A stretch of DNA of 64,000 nt from Deinococcus sp. KNUC1210 (GCF_022344005.1 NZ_CP092190.1:620001-684000); one strand, 5' to 3'. Shown: positions 7,772 through 20,626, counted from the stretch's first letter. Program-made: numbers and translations. The notes: generated by a model from the sequence alone, not told the origin.

Positions 7772-8542
7772 CTACAGCCGCTGCGCCACCACGAAGATGC
7801 GCCGGAAGGGGAACGGGGTGCCGTAAGGCTGCACCGGATAGGCATCTCGGAGACGCGCCGCGTAGTCTGCCTCGAATTCGGCGGCGTCCTGGTCGTTCAG
7901 GCGGCTGAGCACCGGGCGCAGCGCTGTGCCGCGCACCCAGTTCAGCACGGCGTCGGAGCCGGGCAACACGTGCAGGTAGGTGGTTTCCCAGGCACTCACC
8001 CGGAAGCCGGAGGCCGTCAGCAGGGCGGTATAGCGCTCAGGGCCGAAGCTGGCGAGCGTTGTCTTGTCACGCTCTGGCGCACCGAGCTGCTGACGCCAGC
8101 GCTGCGAGCCGCGCACCTCTTCGAGCAGCACGTGGCTGGGAGCACCGAAATTGCCCGGCACCTGAAACGCGAAGGTTCCGCCGGGAGCCACCAGAGCGGC
8201 CAGCCCCGGAATCAGCCGGTCGTGATCGGGCAGCCACTGAAGGGCCGCATTGCTGACGAGCAGGTCGGGGGCGCGGGGCGGCGTCCAGGTGCTCAGGTCG
8301 GCCTGGACGAACTGAAGATTCGGCAGCACCGGCGTCTGCGCCAGCATGGCTGCCGAGCTGTCCACACCCGTGACCTGCGCCGACGGCCAGCGCTGCGCGA
8401 GTGCCGCCGTCAGGTGCCCAGTGCCGCAGCCCAGATCGAGGACCGTCTGCGGAGCTGGCTGCATCGCCACCTGCGCCAGCAGGTCGAAAAAGGGCCGGTC
8501 ACGCTCTGCCTGGAACTGCAAATAGGTCGCCGGATTCCACAT
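7772..8542 (-). CDS. tam: Trans-aconitate 2-methyltransferase family
   Basis: 256 residues, class I SAM-dependent methyltransferase. It begins MWNPATYLQFQAERDRPFFDLL, the typical Tam N-terminus; motif I is VLDLGCGTGHLT (about 34-45), and VTGVDSS and LLVSNAALQWLPDH are the acidic and post-II motifs. Tam methylates trans-aconitate formed by spontaneous isomerisation of the citric-acid-cycle intermediate and so relieves aconitase inhibition. The length is typical. The -10 box sits 6 nt from the ATG. Confidence 0.85.
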   Translation of the reverse strand: MWNPATYLQFQAERDRPFFDLLAQVAMQPAPQTVLDLGCGTGHLTAALAQRWPSAQVTGVDSSAAMLAQTPVLPNLQFVQADLSTWTPPRAPDLLVSNAALQWLPDHDRLIPGLAALVAPGGTFAFQVPGNFGAPSHVLLEEVRGSQRWRQQLGAPERDKTTLASFGPERYTALLTASGFRVSAWETTYLHVLPGSDAVLNWVRGTALRPVLSRLNDQDAAEFEADYAARLRDAYPVQPYGTPFPFRRIFVVAQRL

Positions 8543-8548
8543 ATCCGG

Positions 8549-8554
8549 AGAGTA
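8549..8554 (-). promoter_or_regulatory. -10 box of leaderless tam promoter
   Basis: TACTCT on the minus strand ends 6 nt before the tam ATG (8542). A second overlapping TACTCT lies 5 bp further upstream. Confidence 0.5.
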
Positions 8555-8617
8555 GAGTATTCAGCCGGAATGGTGTCCGTACTCTGGTAGGAACACTTGC
8601 TTTCTCTGAGGCCGGGC

Positions 8618-9957
8618 TCAGTTGCCCTGTGCCAGCACACCGATCACTCGCCGGGCTCCCAGGTAGCGCTGCGAGAAGTACTTCTGACTCATCTGGTTCA
8701 CGGACACCCGCCCGTCAAACGAGTTGGCGTTGATGAAATCGCCGTTGCCCAGATAGATGCCCACGTGTGTCACGCTGCCGCGCCCCTCGGTGTCGAAGAA
8801 CACCAGATCGCCCGCCTGGAGGTTCTGTTCGTCGACCGGAACGCCGATCTGTGCCTGCATGGCACTCTGGCGCGGCAACTTCATGCCCAGTGAGCCGAAC
8901 ACCTGGAGCACCAGACCGCTGCAATCAGTGCCATTTCGTGAGCTGCCGCCGAACTGGTACGGCACGCCCATGAAGCTCATGGCGAGGCTGCGCCAGTCGG
9001 AGGTATGCCAGTCTGCCCCGTGCCAGTTGGAATCGGGCGCGGGCTGTGGCGGCAGCGGGCTGAGCGGCGGCTGGGCCACCGGGCCGCTTTCATCAGACAT
9101 CAGGGGCAGCGGCGTGCCCACCGACAGGGCACTCACGGTCAGCGGAGGGGGCGCGAAGGCCGCCACAGCCGGAACGGGCAGCGGCGTGACCTGAGCGGCG
9201 GCGGGCGCAGGCAGCTGAAGCGTCTGACCGGGCACCAGATCGGAGCTGGTCAGGTGGTTGAGGGCCAGCAGCTCTTCAGGACGGATGCCGTACTGCCGGG
9301 CAATGCCATACAGCGTTTGCCCCGGCTGAACGGTGTGAACACCTGTCTTGGCCGGGGCAGAAACGGTCTGGATTGTGGTGGGTGCAGACGCCTGAAGAGC
9401 GGGAAGGACTGGCAGGGAGCGCGGCGCGGCGACAGAGGCAACGGGGACGGGAAGGGCGGAGGGGCGTGGGGGGCGGCGATGACCGGCTGATCTCCTGCGG
9501 CGGCGGTTCCGGGAAGCAGCAGCACCTGACCCGGTTTCAGGGTGGGCGTGCTCAGGCGGTTGAAGGCCTGGAGCTCGTCGGGGCTGTAGCCGTACTGCCG
9601 GGCGATGCTGTAGAGCGTCTGGCCCGGCTGCACCGTATGGCTGACGACCGGACGGCTCAGAGGAGCAGCGGCAGGAGCCGGGTAGGAGAGCACCTGACCC
9701 ACCGACAGCTTCGGAGCGCTCAGGTGATTCAGGGCCAGCAGCGCATCCACATTCAGGCCCCAGCGGCGGGCCAGCGCAAAGGCAGTGTCGCCCTGCTGCA
9801 CCGTGTAGGTGGCAGTGCCGGACGGCGCGGCGCTGGCGACCGGAAGATCGGCGGCCAGACTGCGCGACCACGGCAGGGTCAACAGACAGGCAGACAGCAG
9901 CAGGACACGAACACAGCGGTGTGATTGCAGTGGTGACAAAACAGACCTCGCGGGCAT
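8618..9957 (-). CDS. LysM-NlpC/P60 cell-wall hydrolase, frameshifted in poly-C run
   Basis: Restored length is 446 residues. It has a signal peptide (MPARSV... VLLLSACLLTLPWSRSLAA) and three LysM repeats (YTVQQGDTAFALARRWG; HTVQPGQTLYSIARQYG; HTVQPGQTLYGIARQYG), which bind peptidoglycan. After a Pro-rich linker comes a C-terminal NlpC/P60 domain with catalytic Cys in TDCSGLVLQVF and His in VTHVGIYLGNG. This is a secreted D,L-endopeptidase of the cell wall. The first two LysM units and the rest are in different frames; the join is a C6 run (9468-9473 on the plus strand as G6) that needs seven bases. ATG 9957 is chosen because it opens the signal peptide; frames open up to 10032. Confidence 0.85.
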
Positions 9958-10004
9958 CTGGCCTGACTGGAAGCGGTGCAGTGAGCAGGCCATGAAGGTG
10001 GAGT

Positions 10005-10026
10005 AAGTACCAGAACATCGGTACTT
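10005..10026. promoter_or_regulatory. Inverted repeat, possible operator of the LysM hydrolase
   Basis: AAGTACC (10005-10011) and GGTACTT (10020-10026) form 7-bp perfect arms around an 8-bp spacer, 48 bp upstream of the hydrolase start. The symmetry and one-turn arm spacing resemble a dimeric repressor site. No regulator gene is adjacent. Confidence 0.45.
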
Positions 10027-10128
10027 TAACACAATTCACCAGATATTCTGCCGATTTTCTACATTCGCCTCTCATCTGGGAGCGCCGCGCCGGTAATCGT
10101 CCTCGCCATGCGGCAGCGGCCCGCCCAC

Positions 10129-10134
10129 TACACT
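10129..10134 (+). promoter_or_regulatory. -10 box of leaderless ispG promoter
   Basis: TACACT ends 6 nt before the ATG at 10141; this spacing is the reason to prefer that start over the in-frame ATG at 10108. Confidence 0.6.
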
Positions 10135-10140
10135 GGCTCC

Positions 10141-11379
<1,239 letters not shown>

Positions 11380-11514
11380 GCAACTGACAGTGAAGCAGAG
11401 CCGACCCGATGACAGGGCTTCCTGTTCGGCCAGCACGCTTTAAAGCGGCATCACAGACTATTCAGAAAAGAAAGTGAATTCCCTCATAGGCTGACCGAGC
11501 AAATGTGGATAGGG

Positions 11515-11520
11515 TACGAT
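11515..11520 (+). promoter_or_regulatory. -10 box of leaderless DUF4259 promoter
   Basis: TACGAT ends 7 nt before ATG 11528. Confidence 0.45.
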
Positions 11521-11527
11521 TTTCTCA

Positions 11528-11947
11528 ATGGATACCTGGGGAACAGGAAGCTTTGAAAACGATGCCGCCGCCGCCTTTATTCACGAGGTCGTCGAGGACG
11601 GGGTGGCGGCACTGGCAGAAGCCTTCGAGGTGGCGCTCGACCCGGATGCCGCCGAGCTGGAAGCCGAGGAGGGGGCACGCGTCGTCGCTGCCGCCGAGAT
11701 TGTGCAGGCGCACCTGACCGGCGACACCGAGAATGTCACCAACGCAGGGCTGCGGGCCTGGATGGACGAACTTCAGCCCGACGAACTGGCCGACCTGCGC
11801 CCGCTGGCTCTGGAAGCGCTCGACCGTGTGGTGGGACCAGGCAGCGAACTTCCGGACGCCTGGGAAGAATCGCTCGACGCCTCGGAGTGGATCGAGAACG
11901 TGCAGCGACTCCGCGCCTCGTTGGGCGGCGGGATCGTGGGCGGCTGA
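11528..11947 (+). CDS. DUF4259 domain protein
   Basis: 139 acidic residues starting MDTWGTGSFENDAAAAFIHE, the N-terminal hallmark of DUF4259, followed by the VVAAAEIVQAHLTG helix and a C-terminal WIENVQRLRASL element. The family is mostly helical, cytoplasmic and uncharacterised, and members often occur near immunity-like genes. Single gene with its own promoter. Function unknown. Confidence 0.8.
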   Translation: MDTWGTGSFENDAAAAFIHEVVEDGVAALAEAFEVALDPDAAELEAEEGARVVAAAEIVQAHLTGDTENVTNAGLRAWMDELQPDELADLRPLALEALDRVVGPGSELPDAWEESLDASEWIENVQRLRASLGGGIVGG

Positions 11948-11978
11948 AACGGCGCGTCCGGACAGGAACGGCCAGAGA

Positions 11979-12203
11979 TCAGGGCAGTCTGTTCTGACGT
12001 TCCAGTTCGGCCAATGCCGACTCGTACAGCGTCTGCGATACCTCTGGCAGCAGCGCCAGATGCAGGGCCGCCCGTTCGAGGGTGGGATGGTACGACTTGT
12101 GATTCCAGCCGGGTCCTTCCGCCAGCAGCAGCGCGCGCCCGTTCTCTATCAGAAAACGCACACGGCCCTCGGCGCATCTGGTATCGCTGAGGTGACGGGT
12201 CAT
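11979..12203 (-). CDS. Hypothetical protein, 74 aa
   Basis: MTRHLSDTRCAEGRVRFLIENGRALLLAEGPG, then a helical C-terminus. No family recognised. It is supported by a very good TATACT box exactly 6 nt from the ATG and a palindrome just upstream, so it is likely an independent regulated gene rather than part of the scpA operon 150 bp upstream. Confidence 0.6.
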   Translation of the reverse strand: MTRHLSDTRCAEGRVRFLIENGRALLLAEGPGWNHKSYHPTLERAALHLALLPEVSQTLYESALAELERQNRLP

Positions 12204-12209
12204 GCAGAA

Positions 12210-12235
12210 AGTATACCGGCTCTCTCATAATGAGA
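12210..12235 (-). promoter_or_regulatory. Promoter -10 box plus 13-bp palindrome
   Basis: TATACT (12215-12210 on the minus strand) ends 6 nt before ATG 12203. TCTCATAATGAGA (12223-12235) is a perfect palindrome placed between the -10 and expected -35 positions, so a bound dimer would block polymerase. Confidence 0.5.
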
Positions 12236-12354
12236 CCAGTGCTGAAGCACGTTTTGCCTTTCTAAAACGGGGGAGACAATGCGAAAATTCTTACATCTCG
12301 CTGTCACCCGCAGACGGGCTGCCGAGTCAGATTCCACCTCGCCTGACGCCGGAT

Positions 12355-13113
12355 TTATTCGGGCGGAGGTGTGAGCGCCCCGATCACGATCTCTCCGAAC
12401 TGCTCCTGCTGCGAGGCGTCGAAGGTACCGTCTTTGACGCCCTCCAGCAGCGCCGCGAAATAGGTGGTGCGTTCGCTCCAGTCGGCTGCCGGAACCGCCA
12501 GGAAGCGGAAGACCCGCAGCCGCCCCGCATACGCCCGCAGCGCTTTCAGGGCGTCTTGCAGCGTCAGGCGTTCGCGGGTGACGAGTGGCCCGCTTACGTC
12601 GCGCACGGCGTTCTGGGCCGCACGCACCAGCCGGGCCAGCCCCTGTTTTCCGGCAGCGCGTCCGGCCCGGCGCGGCAGTCCCAGGTCGAGGCGGGCCGCC
12701 GGAATCATGCCCTCACGCTCGCGCCTGCGCTGAGACAGCAGCCGCACCAGATCTTCCAGTTCGGCCAGCGCCTGCACGCCCGCCAGCACCGCGTGTTCGC
12801 CGCCCGATTCAGCGTCCCAGTCTTCCGGCCAGTCGTCTGACAGCGCTTCGGGTTCCGGCTGTGGCAGCAGCAGTTTCGCCTTCAGGGCGATCACGCCTGC
12901 CAGCGCGGGCAGCAGTTCGGCATGTGCCTGAGGGTGCGCCTGCGCGAACTGACCCGCCCAGGCCAGCAGTTCGCGGGTCAGCCGCAGCAGCGGCACCGTT
13001 TCCGGCTGCGTGGCACCCGAGCGCAGCCGGGCAGCCAGCCCCGTCAGGTCGCCCGTATAGCCCGGCACGTCCACCCGGAACACCCAGTCTTTGGCGTCCG
13101 GGCTCGGCAGCAC
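12355..13113 (-). CDS. scpA: Segregation and condensation protein A
   Basis: 252 residues from GTG 13113. The N-terminus FRVDVPGYTGDLTGLAARLRSG is a divergent version of the kleisin start, then VPLLRLTRELLAW and ALAGVIALKAKLLLPQ (the conserved helix that ends in K-x-L-L-P). The C-terminus holds the winged-helix part. ScpA is the kleisin that bridges SMC heads in chromosome condensation. It lies 11 bp downstream of trpS and shares its attenuator-controlled transcript. Confidence 0.85.
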   Translation of the reverse strand: MLPSPDAKDWVFRVDVPGYTGDLTGLAARLRSGATQPETVPLLRLTRELLAWAGQFAQAHPQAHAELLPALAGVIALKAKLLLPQPEPEALSDDWPEDWDAESGGEHAVLAGVQALAELEDLVRLLSQRRREREGMIPAARLDLGLPRRAGRAAGKQGLARLVRAAQNAVRDVSGPLVTRERLTLQDALKALRAYAGRLRVFRFLAVPAADWSERTTYFAALLEGVKDGTFDASQQEQFGEIVIGALTPPPE

Positions 13114-13124
13114 GGCGGGCGGCG

Positions 13125-14216
<1,092 letters not shown>

Positions 14217-14251
14217 CTGAACTCCTGGGGTGGTGCTCGGCAATAGGGCGG

Positions 14252-14294
14252 AAGAACAACGAAACAGCGCCCGGTGAGCTTCACCTAGGCGCTG
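14252..14294 (-). terminator. Attenuator terminator of trpS
   Basis: On the minus strand CAGCGCC-TA-GGTGA pairs with TCACC-G-GGCGCTG around the loop AGC (14294-14265), followed by a T-rich run (TTTCGTTGTTC, 14264-14254). An alternative pairing exists: GGTGAGC at 14321-14315, overlapping the leader stop codon, is fully complementary to GCTCACC at 14280-14274, the 3' arm of this hairpin. That is the antiterminator. Confidence 0.8.
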
Positions 14295-14316
14295 AAAACA
14301 GCAGACATGGCGCGGC

Positions 14317-14361
14317 TCACCCAGGCAGGCTGGGCCACCACCACGCGCCGAACGTCTTCAT
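14317..14361 (-). CDS. trpS leader peptide with three consecutive Trp codons
   Basis: 14 residues, MKTFGAWWWPSLPG, ending in TGA. The Trp codons are at 14343-14335. The -10 box TACACT lies 6 nt upstream, so the mRNA likely begins at this start codon. A ribosome stalled on the Trp codons would free the downstream segment (14321-14315) to pair with the terminator's 3' arm; a ribosome that reaches the stop would cover it and allow termination. This is the classical attenuation layout. Confidence 0.8.
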   Translation of the reverse strand: MKTFGAWWWPSLPG

Positions 14362-14367
14362 GCCGTC

Positions 14368-14373
14368 AGTGTA
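14368..14373 (-). promoter_or_regulatory. -10 box of trpS-scpA operon
   Basis: TACACT on the minus strand, 6 nt from the leader-peptide ATG (14361). Confidence 0.6.
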
Positions 14374-14431
14374 GCGCACGGATCAGCGTCCGGAAGAAGA
14401 AATGCCTGCCTCCTCTCCTCTGCCGCTTCGC

Positions 14432-14437
14432 TAGCAT
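14432..14437 (+). promoter_or_regulatory. -10 box of leaderless MFS promoter
   Basis: TAGCAT ends 6 nt before ATG 14444. Confidence 0.5.
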
Positions 14438-14443
14438 GTCACC

Positions 14444-15627
<1,184 letters not shown>

Positions 15628-15699
15628 CCCAGAATATCGGCTGGCAGCGAGTGGCTCGGGCCTCGACGCCCAATCACCTCACGACCCGTCACAGGCCGG

Positions 15700-16078
15700 T
15701 CAGCGCATCCTGTCTCTGATCTCCTGCAGGGTTTCCTCGAAGGCATCCAGAAATTCGTCTTCCAGATTGAAGTTCGCGCACCAGCTGATCCTGCTCGGAG
15801 GCGGCCTGCTCGCGGGTCCAGCGCACGCGGGCGTTTCTGGCGCTCGATACATTGCCCTTGCCCGCCACGAAGCGGGCCGCATGCCGCACCGCCTCGGCGG
15901 GGTCTTCGGTGGGCGCCACCACCGACAGGTTTCGCAGACCGCCCCGGTCATTTACGAGGCTGGCCGTGACCTCGGTACGCACGCCGCTTCTCGCCAGAAA
16001 CACCTGATCGACCCGCCACATCGCCGTCGCCCGGATCGGTTCCGGCTCGCTTCTCGTTCGTGGGGGCCGCCTCGCCAT
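15700..16078 (-). CDS. Hypothetical protein, about 125 aa, probably frameshifted
   Basis: The N-terminal frame from ATG 16078 (TAMWRVDQVFLARSGVRTEV, then NLSVVAPTEDPAEAVRHAAR and ARVRWTREQA) looks coding as far as QDQLVR. The last part, NFNLEDEFLDAFEETLQEIR, is only found one frame over, ending at 15700. The switch is near 15770-15785 and needs one base removed. Neither frame alone makes a convincing protein. No family recognised. Confidence 0.5.
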
Positions 16079-16149
16079 TTCACAGGACTATACAGAAGTG
16101 ATGGGGCCGCAGGTGCGTGATAAGGAAAACCCCTGTACAGCTTCTCACG

Positions 16150-17247
16150 TCACTTCGGCGGCTCCCAGGTGCGGGCGTCTTCCAGGCCCAGCAGCACCCG
16201 CCCGGCTCCCTCGGCCAGCGCTTCGAGTTCCAGGTCGCCGGGAATGACCGTAACCGGAGCGATCCAGGCCACACGGCGCTCGATCCGGTCGATCAGGCTT
16301 TCCCAGCGGGCAATGCCGCCCGACAGCGCCAGGGCGTCGGGGCGGGCGGGCAGCGCGGCACTGTAGGCTCCCAGGGCCTTGCAGACCTGATGCACGAACA
16401 CCTCGGCGGCGGCCCGGATGCGCGGATCGGCCCGCTCCTGGCGCTCCAGTTCACGCAGATCGCTGCTGCCCGTCAGCCCACGGAATCCCGCCTCCTGAGA
16501 CAGCCGCCGTTCCAGTTCGCCGCGCTCCAGACCGTAGACAAGCTCCAGCAGGCCGGGCAGCGGCATCGGCCCGGCACGGGTGGCTCCGAACGGTCCCTCA
16601 CCCTGCCCGATGCCGCTGGTGTCGATGGCGCGGCCCTGATCGAAGGCCGTCACGCTGATATTGACGCCCAGATGTGCCACCACCACACGGGCACGGTGAA
16701 AGGGTTTGCCCACCTCGTAGGCGGCGCGGCGGCCCACGGCGCGGGCGTTCAGCGCATGAAAATGGTGCTCGCGCTGAACGCCTGGAAAGCCGCTCTCACG
16801 CGCTTCGGGCAGCAGCTCATTCACGCTGGGCGGATCGACGATCAGGGCGGGCACGCCGTAAACCTGCGCCAGACCGAGTGCCAGCGCGGCACCCACGTTT
16901 CCGGAGTGCTGCCCCGACAGCCCAGCCAGTGCGTGCGCCGCCAGTTCCGGAGTGACCGAATACGTGCCTGCCCCCACCTCTCCGATCTCACCGCCCCGGG
17001 ATACCACCGCTGCCGGAGCAGGCCACTCCCGCGCCGCGTGCCGAAGTTCCTGCACGATCAGCGCCACCTCTTCCTCGCTGAGCGGCTGCCCGCTCTGCTG
17101 GTCCGCCGCCCGCTCGGGCAGCCGCACCTCGGCCCGCGTGAGCGCCACCTGAAGCTGACCCGGCAGATTGGGATTCTCGCTCGGCTGAATATCGGCCAGG
17201 GCAAGACGGGTACTACTGGAACCGGGATTGACGACGTAGGCCAGCAT
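16150..17247 (-). CDS. buk: Butyrate kinase-like acetokinase family protein
   Basis: 365 residues from ATG 17247. MLAYVVNPGSSSTRLALAD is the ASKHA phosphate-binding start of butyrate/acetate kinases; VVSRGGEIGEVGAGTYSV, VVAHLGVNISVTAFDQGRAIDT and ALSGGIARWESLIDRI are the substrate, phosphate-2 and adenosine motifs of Buk. These enzymes make ATP from butyryl (or branched acyl) phosphate. No phosphotransbutyrylase gene is adjacent, so the true acyl substrate is unclear. A TAGCCT box lies 8 nt before the start. Confidence 0.8.
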   Translation of the reverse strand: MLAYVVNPGSSSTRLALADIQPSENPNLPGQLQVALTRAEVRLPERAADQQSGQPLSEEEVALIVQELRHAAREWPAPAAVVSRGGEIGEVGAGTYSVTPELAAHALAGLSGQHSGNVGAALALGLAQVYGVPALIVDPPSVNELLPEARESGFPGVQREHHFHALNARAVGRRAAYEVGKPFHRARVVVAHLGVNISVTAFDQGRAIDTSGIGQGEGPFGATRAGPMPLPGLLELVYGLERGELERRLSQEAGFRGLTGSSDLRELERQERADPRIRAAAEVFVHQVCKALGAYSAALPARPDALALSGGIARWESLIDRIERRVAWIAPVTVIPGDLELEALAEGAGRVLLGLEDARTWEPPK

Positions 17248-17255
17248 AACGGCCC

Positions 17256-17261
17256 AGGCTA
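17256..17261 (-). promoter_or_regulatory. -10 box of butyrate kinase gene
   Basis: TAGCCT on the minus strand ends 8 nt before ATG 17247. Confidence 0.45.
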
Positions 17262-17401
17262 GCAGATCGGCGGCGGTTCGGGCGCGGTGTTCCTCCATGC
17301 TCAGAACGCCTCCACCTGTCTGCCCGCAGGCCGCGTCCTTAAAGTTTCGTTGATTCGTCCTTAACACCCCTCCCGCCCGCGCTCCTGTCGGCGCTGCCAG
17401 A

Positions 17402-18697
17402 ATGGAACCCATGATTGCCCGTCAGACTGTCCTCATCACCGCCGCCGTCCTCGTCGGCCTCGGCCTGGGCGCGAGCGTCCTGCGCGGCTCGGTGCCCGTT
17501 TCGCAGGCCCAGACCACCGCACAGCCAGCGTCTCAGCTCACCACACCTCCCCTCAACGAAGCGGCGGCCCGCCTTCAGAACGAGGCCAACACCATCAGCA
17601 TCGTCAAGAAGTACGAACCCGGCCTGGTCTATATCAGCACCGAGCAGACGGTGCAGGCCGATCCATTCGGCAGAATGTTCGGCGGCAACGGCGGCTCGCA
17701 GGTCCAGCAGGGCGTCGGGTCGGGCTTTTTTGTGAACAAGGCGGGCGACATCCTGACCAATTTCCATGTGGTCCAGGGCGCAGATAAAATCCAGATCCGC
17801 GTCTTCGGCAGCTCTCAGAGCTACGCCGCCACCGTCATCGGACGCGCTCCCCAGTACGATCTGGCGCTGATCCGGCCCACCAACCTGCCCGCCAAGTTCA
17901 TCCAGCCGATTCCGCTGGGCAACTCGGATACGCTGGCGGTGGGCCAGAAGGCGGTGGCGATGGGTGCCCCCTTCGGGCTGGATTTCAGCGTGACTGAAGG
18001 CATCGTATCGGCCACCAACCGCCGCATTCCCATCGGGTTCAGCCTGAACGGAGGCAGCGAGGGCATCACTCAGAACGCCCTTCAGACCGACGCCGCCATC
18101 AACCCCGGCAACAGCGGCGGCCCTCTGCTGAACAGCTCCGGAGAGGTGATCGGCATCAATACCCAGATCATCAGCCCGGCCAGCAGCGGCGGCGAGGGGC
18201 AGAACGCCGGTGTGGGCTTCGCCATTCCCATCAATGCTGCCAAGAATCTGCTGCCGCGACTTCAGAAAGCGGGCGGTAAGGCGGTCTACGCGCCCCGGCT
18301 GGGCATCTCGGCGGGCCTGCTGGCGTTGCAGGCGACTCAGAACGGGCAGCAGGCGATTCCGCTAGGCCTGGGAGCGCTGACCCAGAGCGCCAAGGCCGAA
18401 CTGAAACTGCCCACGCAGGGCGTGGTGGTGGCGTCGGTCAGCAAGGACAGCCCAGCCGCCCGCGCCGGCATCGTGGGCGGAACCTCGACCCGGCAGTTTC
18501 AGGGCGGACAGATTTCGCTGGGCGGCGACGTGATCACCAAGATCAACGGGCAGGAGGTAGACAGCCTGGAGGACTTGCAGGCGGGCCTCATCGACAAGAA
18601 GGTGGGCGACGGCGTAACGCTGACGCTGGTGCGAAACGGAAAGACGCGCACGGCAAAGGTGACGCTGGACGCGGCGGCCTTTCAGCAGGGCAACTGA
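17402..18697 (+). CDS. HtrA/DegP-type trypsin-like serine protease
   Basis: 431 residues (or 428 from ATG 17411). An N-terminal signal anchor ([19 protein letters not shown]) places it in the envelope. The catalytic triad is His122 (TNFHVV), Asp153 (YDLALIR) and Ser238 ([10 protein letters not shown]). One PDZ domain spans about 305-425 ([31 protein letters not shown]). HtrA proteases degrade misfolded envelope proteins and are stress-induced. Its start lies 155 bp from the divergent butyrate kinase start. Confidence 0.92.
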   Translation: MEPMIARQTVLITAAVLVGLGLGASVLRGSVPVSQAQTTAQPASQLTTPPLNEAAARLQNEANTISIVKKYEPGLVYISTEQTVQADPFGRMFGGNGGSQVQQGVGSGFFVNKAGDILTNFHVVQGADKIQIRVFGSSQSYAATVIGRAPQYDLALIRPTNLPAKFIQPIPLGNSDTLAVGQKAVAMGAPFGLDFSVTEGIVSATNRRIPIGFSLNGGSEGITQNALQTDAAINPGNSGGPLLNSSGEVIGINTQIISPASSGGEGQNAGVGFAIPINAAKNLLPRLQKAGGKAVYAPRLGISAGLLALQATQNGQQAIPLGLGALTQSAKAELKLPTQGVVVASVSKDSPAARAGIVGGTSTRQFQGGQISLGGDVITKINGQEVDSLEDLQAGLIDKKVGDGVTLTLVRNGKTRTAKVTLDAAAFQQGN

Positions 18698-18797
18698 ACT
18701 CTCTGCCGCGCCGCAGACCCCACACCAGACCCAGGCGGAACAGAGCGGCCCCCCCGGTGGCCCGCGCTTCCGCCGCGTCCTCAGGAGGCGTGCCACA

Positions 18798-19936
18798 ATG
18801 CCCGACGTGACATCCGGACTCGAGCAGTACACGCCAGAACTCGCCCAAGCGGTCTGGGCGGCCCTGCCCCCGGTCGCCCGGCAGCTTTTTCGCGCCTGCG
18901 CGAGCTGTCCGGCTCAAAGGCGCGGGTGGCACTGGTGGGGGGTGCAGTCCGGGACGCGCTCCTGGGGGTCAACAGCGCTTCTCCCGATCTCGATTTCGTG
19001 GTGTGGGGAACCGACGTGCAGACGCTGGCAACGGCCCTCGGACTGCCGTTCGTGTGGCATCCGGTGTACGGCAACGCCACCCTGAGCCTGCCGGAAGGTT
19101 CGCACGTCGATCTGGTCAGCGCCCGCCGCGAAACCTATGCGGCGGCGGGTGCGTCTCCCCAGCCGCTGCCCGGCACGCTGCCCGACGATCTGGCCCGCCG
19201 GGACTTCTCGGTCAACACGCTGGCTCTGGAACTTCTGCCAGATGAAGAAAAACGCCTGCTGGGCGTACCGAATGCACTGGATGACCTGAGAAACCGAACG
19301 CTGCGTCCGCTGCATGCGCTCAGCTTTCGCGACGACGCCTCGCGGCTGGTACGCGGCGCACGGCTGGCGGCTCGGCTGGGGCTGCACGCCCATCCAGAGC
19401 TGCTGGCCCAGGTTCCGGCGGCGCTGGAGGTGGCCGACACCACGCCCCGCCTGTCTGCCGAACTGAAACTGCTGCTGCACGAACTCCACGCGGGCAGAGC
19501 GGCACGGACGCTGAGCGAATGGGGCGCTGGAACGCTGCTGCCCGAGCAGGCCACCCCGCTGCTGGAACGCCTGGACGCCCAGACGGATCCCGATCCGTTG
19601 CTGGCTGCGGCCCTGGTACTGAGTGCAGCGCCGCAGCCGGACACGCTGGCGACCCGCCTGAATCTGGGAGAACGCCCCGCCGCACTGCTGGCCCGCGCCC
19701 ACAGTGAGCGCCCTTTTCCAGCCCACAGTCAGGAACACCGGCTGCGCGACCTGCTGAACCTGACGCCGCCGTATGTACCGCTCCAGGGCCGCGACCTTCT
19801 GAGCCTGGGGCTGGGCGCGGGGCCAGAGCTGGGCCGGGTCCTGGCATGGCTGGCAGATCAGCGGCGAGCCGGGCGCTTCGCATCGCGCCAGGATGAACTG
19901 AACGCCGTCCGGGAGCATCTCAGGACGGGCGACTGA
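18798..19936 (+). CDS. tRNA nucleotidyltransferase / poly(A) polymerase family, frameshifted
   Basis: Restored length is 379 residues. AGGAGG (18782-18787) precedes ATG 18798; [21 protein letters not shown] leads into LFRA, then one C is missing at 18895-18896, after which [20 protein letters not shown] continues. Class II nucleotidyltransferase motifs: [14 protein letters not shown] (metal DxD), [11 protein letters not shown] and [14 protein letters not shown]. The enzyme adds CCA, or only A or CC, to tRNA ends. Some bacteria, Deinococcus among them as I recall, split these activities, so the exact role is open. It overlaps the next gene by one base. Confidence 0.85.
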
Positions 19937-20567
19937 TGTTCGGCCCCATCACCCTGATCGCCCGCGATCCGCTGGTGCTGCTGCTGCTGGCGCTGGGAGT
20001 GCTGGGGGAATGACACTGCACAACATCGGTCAGGCGTGGCTGGCCCGCTGGCTGCACGACCCGCTGGCCCGCGACGCGGGGTTTACCTCGCCTGAACCCG
20101 CCGTGCATTTCTCGCTGGCCTCGCTGGCGCTGTATCTGCTGCTGGGCCTGGCGCTTCCCCGGACGGTGCCCCTGAGTCCGGCGCTGCGCGGGTGGCGCAT
20201 TCCGCTGACCCTGCTGGCAGGGCCACTGCTGCTGCTGCTGGCGGCTCTGCTCCTGCTGCTGCTTCAGCGGCTGCAACAGCTCACGCTCAGCGGCTTCGAT
20301 GCCCTGGGGCTGGCTCTGGGCCGCGCCGCCTATACTCTGGCCCAGCACGCGGTCTTCTTCTGCATGCCGCTTCCCGATCTGGATGTGGGCCGCACACTGG
20401 CACTGTCGGGGCCACGGGTGCTGAAACAGGCGATGGGCACCCTCAGCGGAGCCGGTCGCCTGCTGGCCTATATCCTGTGGCTGCTGCTCGCTCTGTCGGG
20501 AGCGCTCACGTCGGTGACCGACCCACTGTGGCGTGGTCTGAACAGTCTGGTGGGCTGGCTGCCCTAA
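19936..20567 (+). CDS. Inactive site-2 protease paralogue, frameshifted in a G run
   Basis: Restored length is 210 residues. [20 protein letters not shown] from ATG 19936 is the first membrane segment; a G5 run at 20004-20008 needs one more G to join TLHNIGQAWLARWLHD. That segment aligns with [17 protein letters not shown] of the next gene, but HExxH is replaced by HNIGQ and the [12 protein letters not shown] motif is absent, so zinc and catalysis are lost. Several hydrophobic helices follow. It is probably a pseudoprotease partner of the active enzyme 70 bp downstream. Confidence 0.75.
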
Positions 20568-20626
20568 CGCTCAGAATCTACGGGCACAGGCAGGGGCGTC
20601 AGGACCATTCGTCCGGGGCCAGCCGC

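Noticed and set aside
9468..9473. Poly-G/C tract in the cell-wall hydrolase as a phase-variation switch
   Set aside because: Surface-protein tract slippage is attractive, but the same lesion occurs in cytoplasmic housekeeping genes across the window, so sequence error is the simpler explanation.
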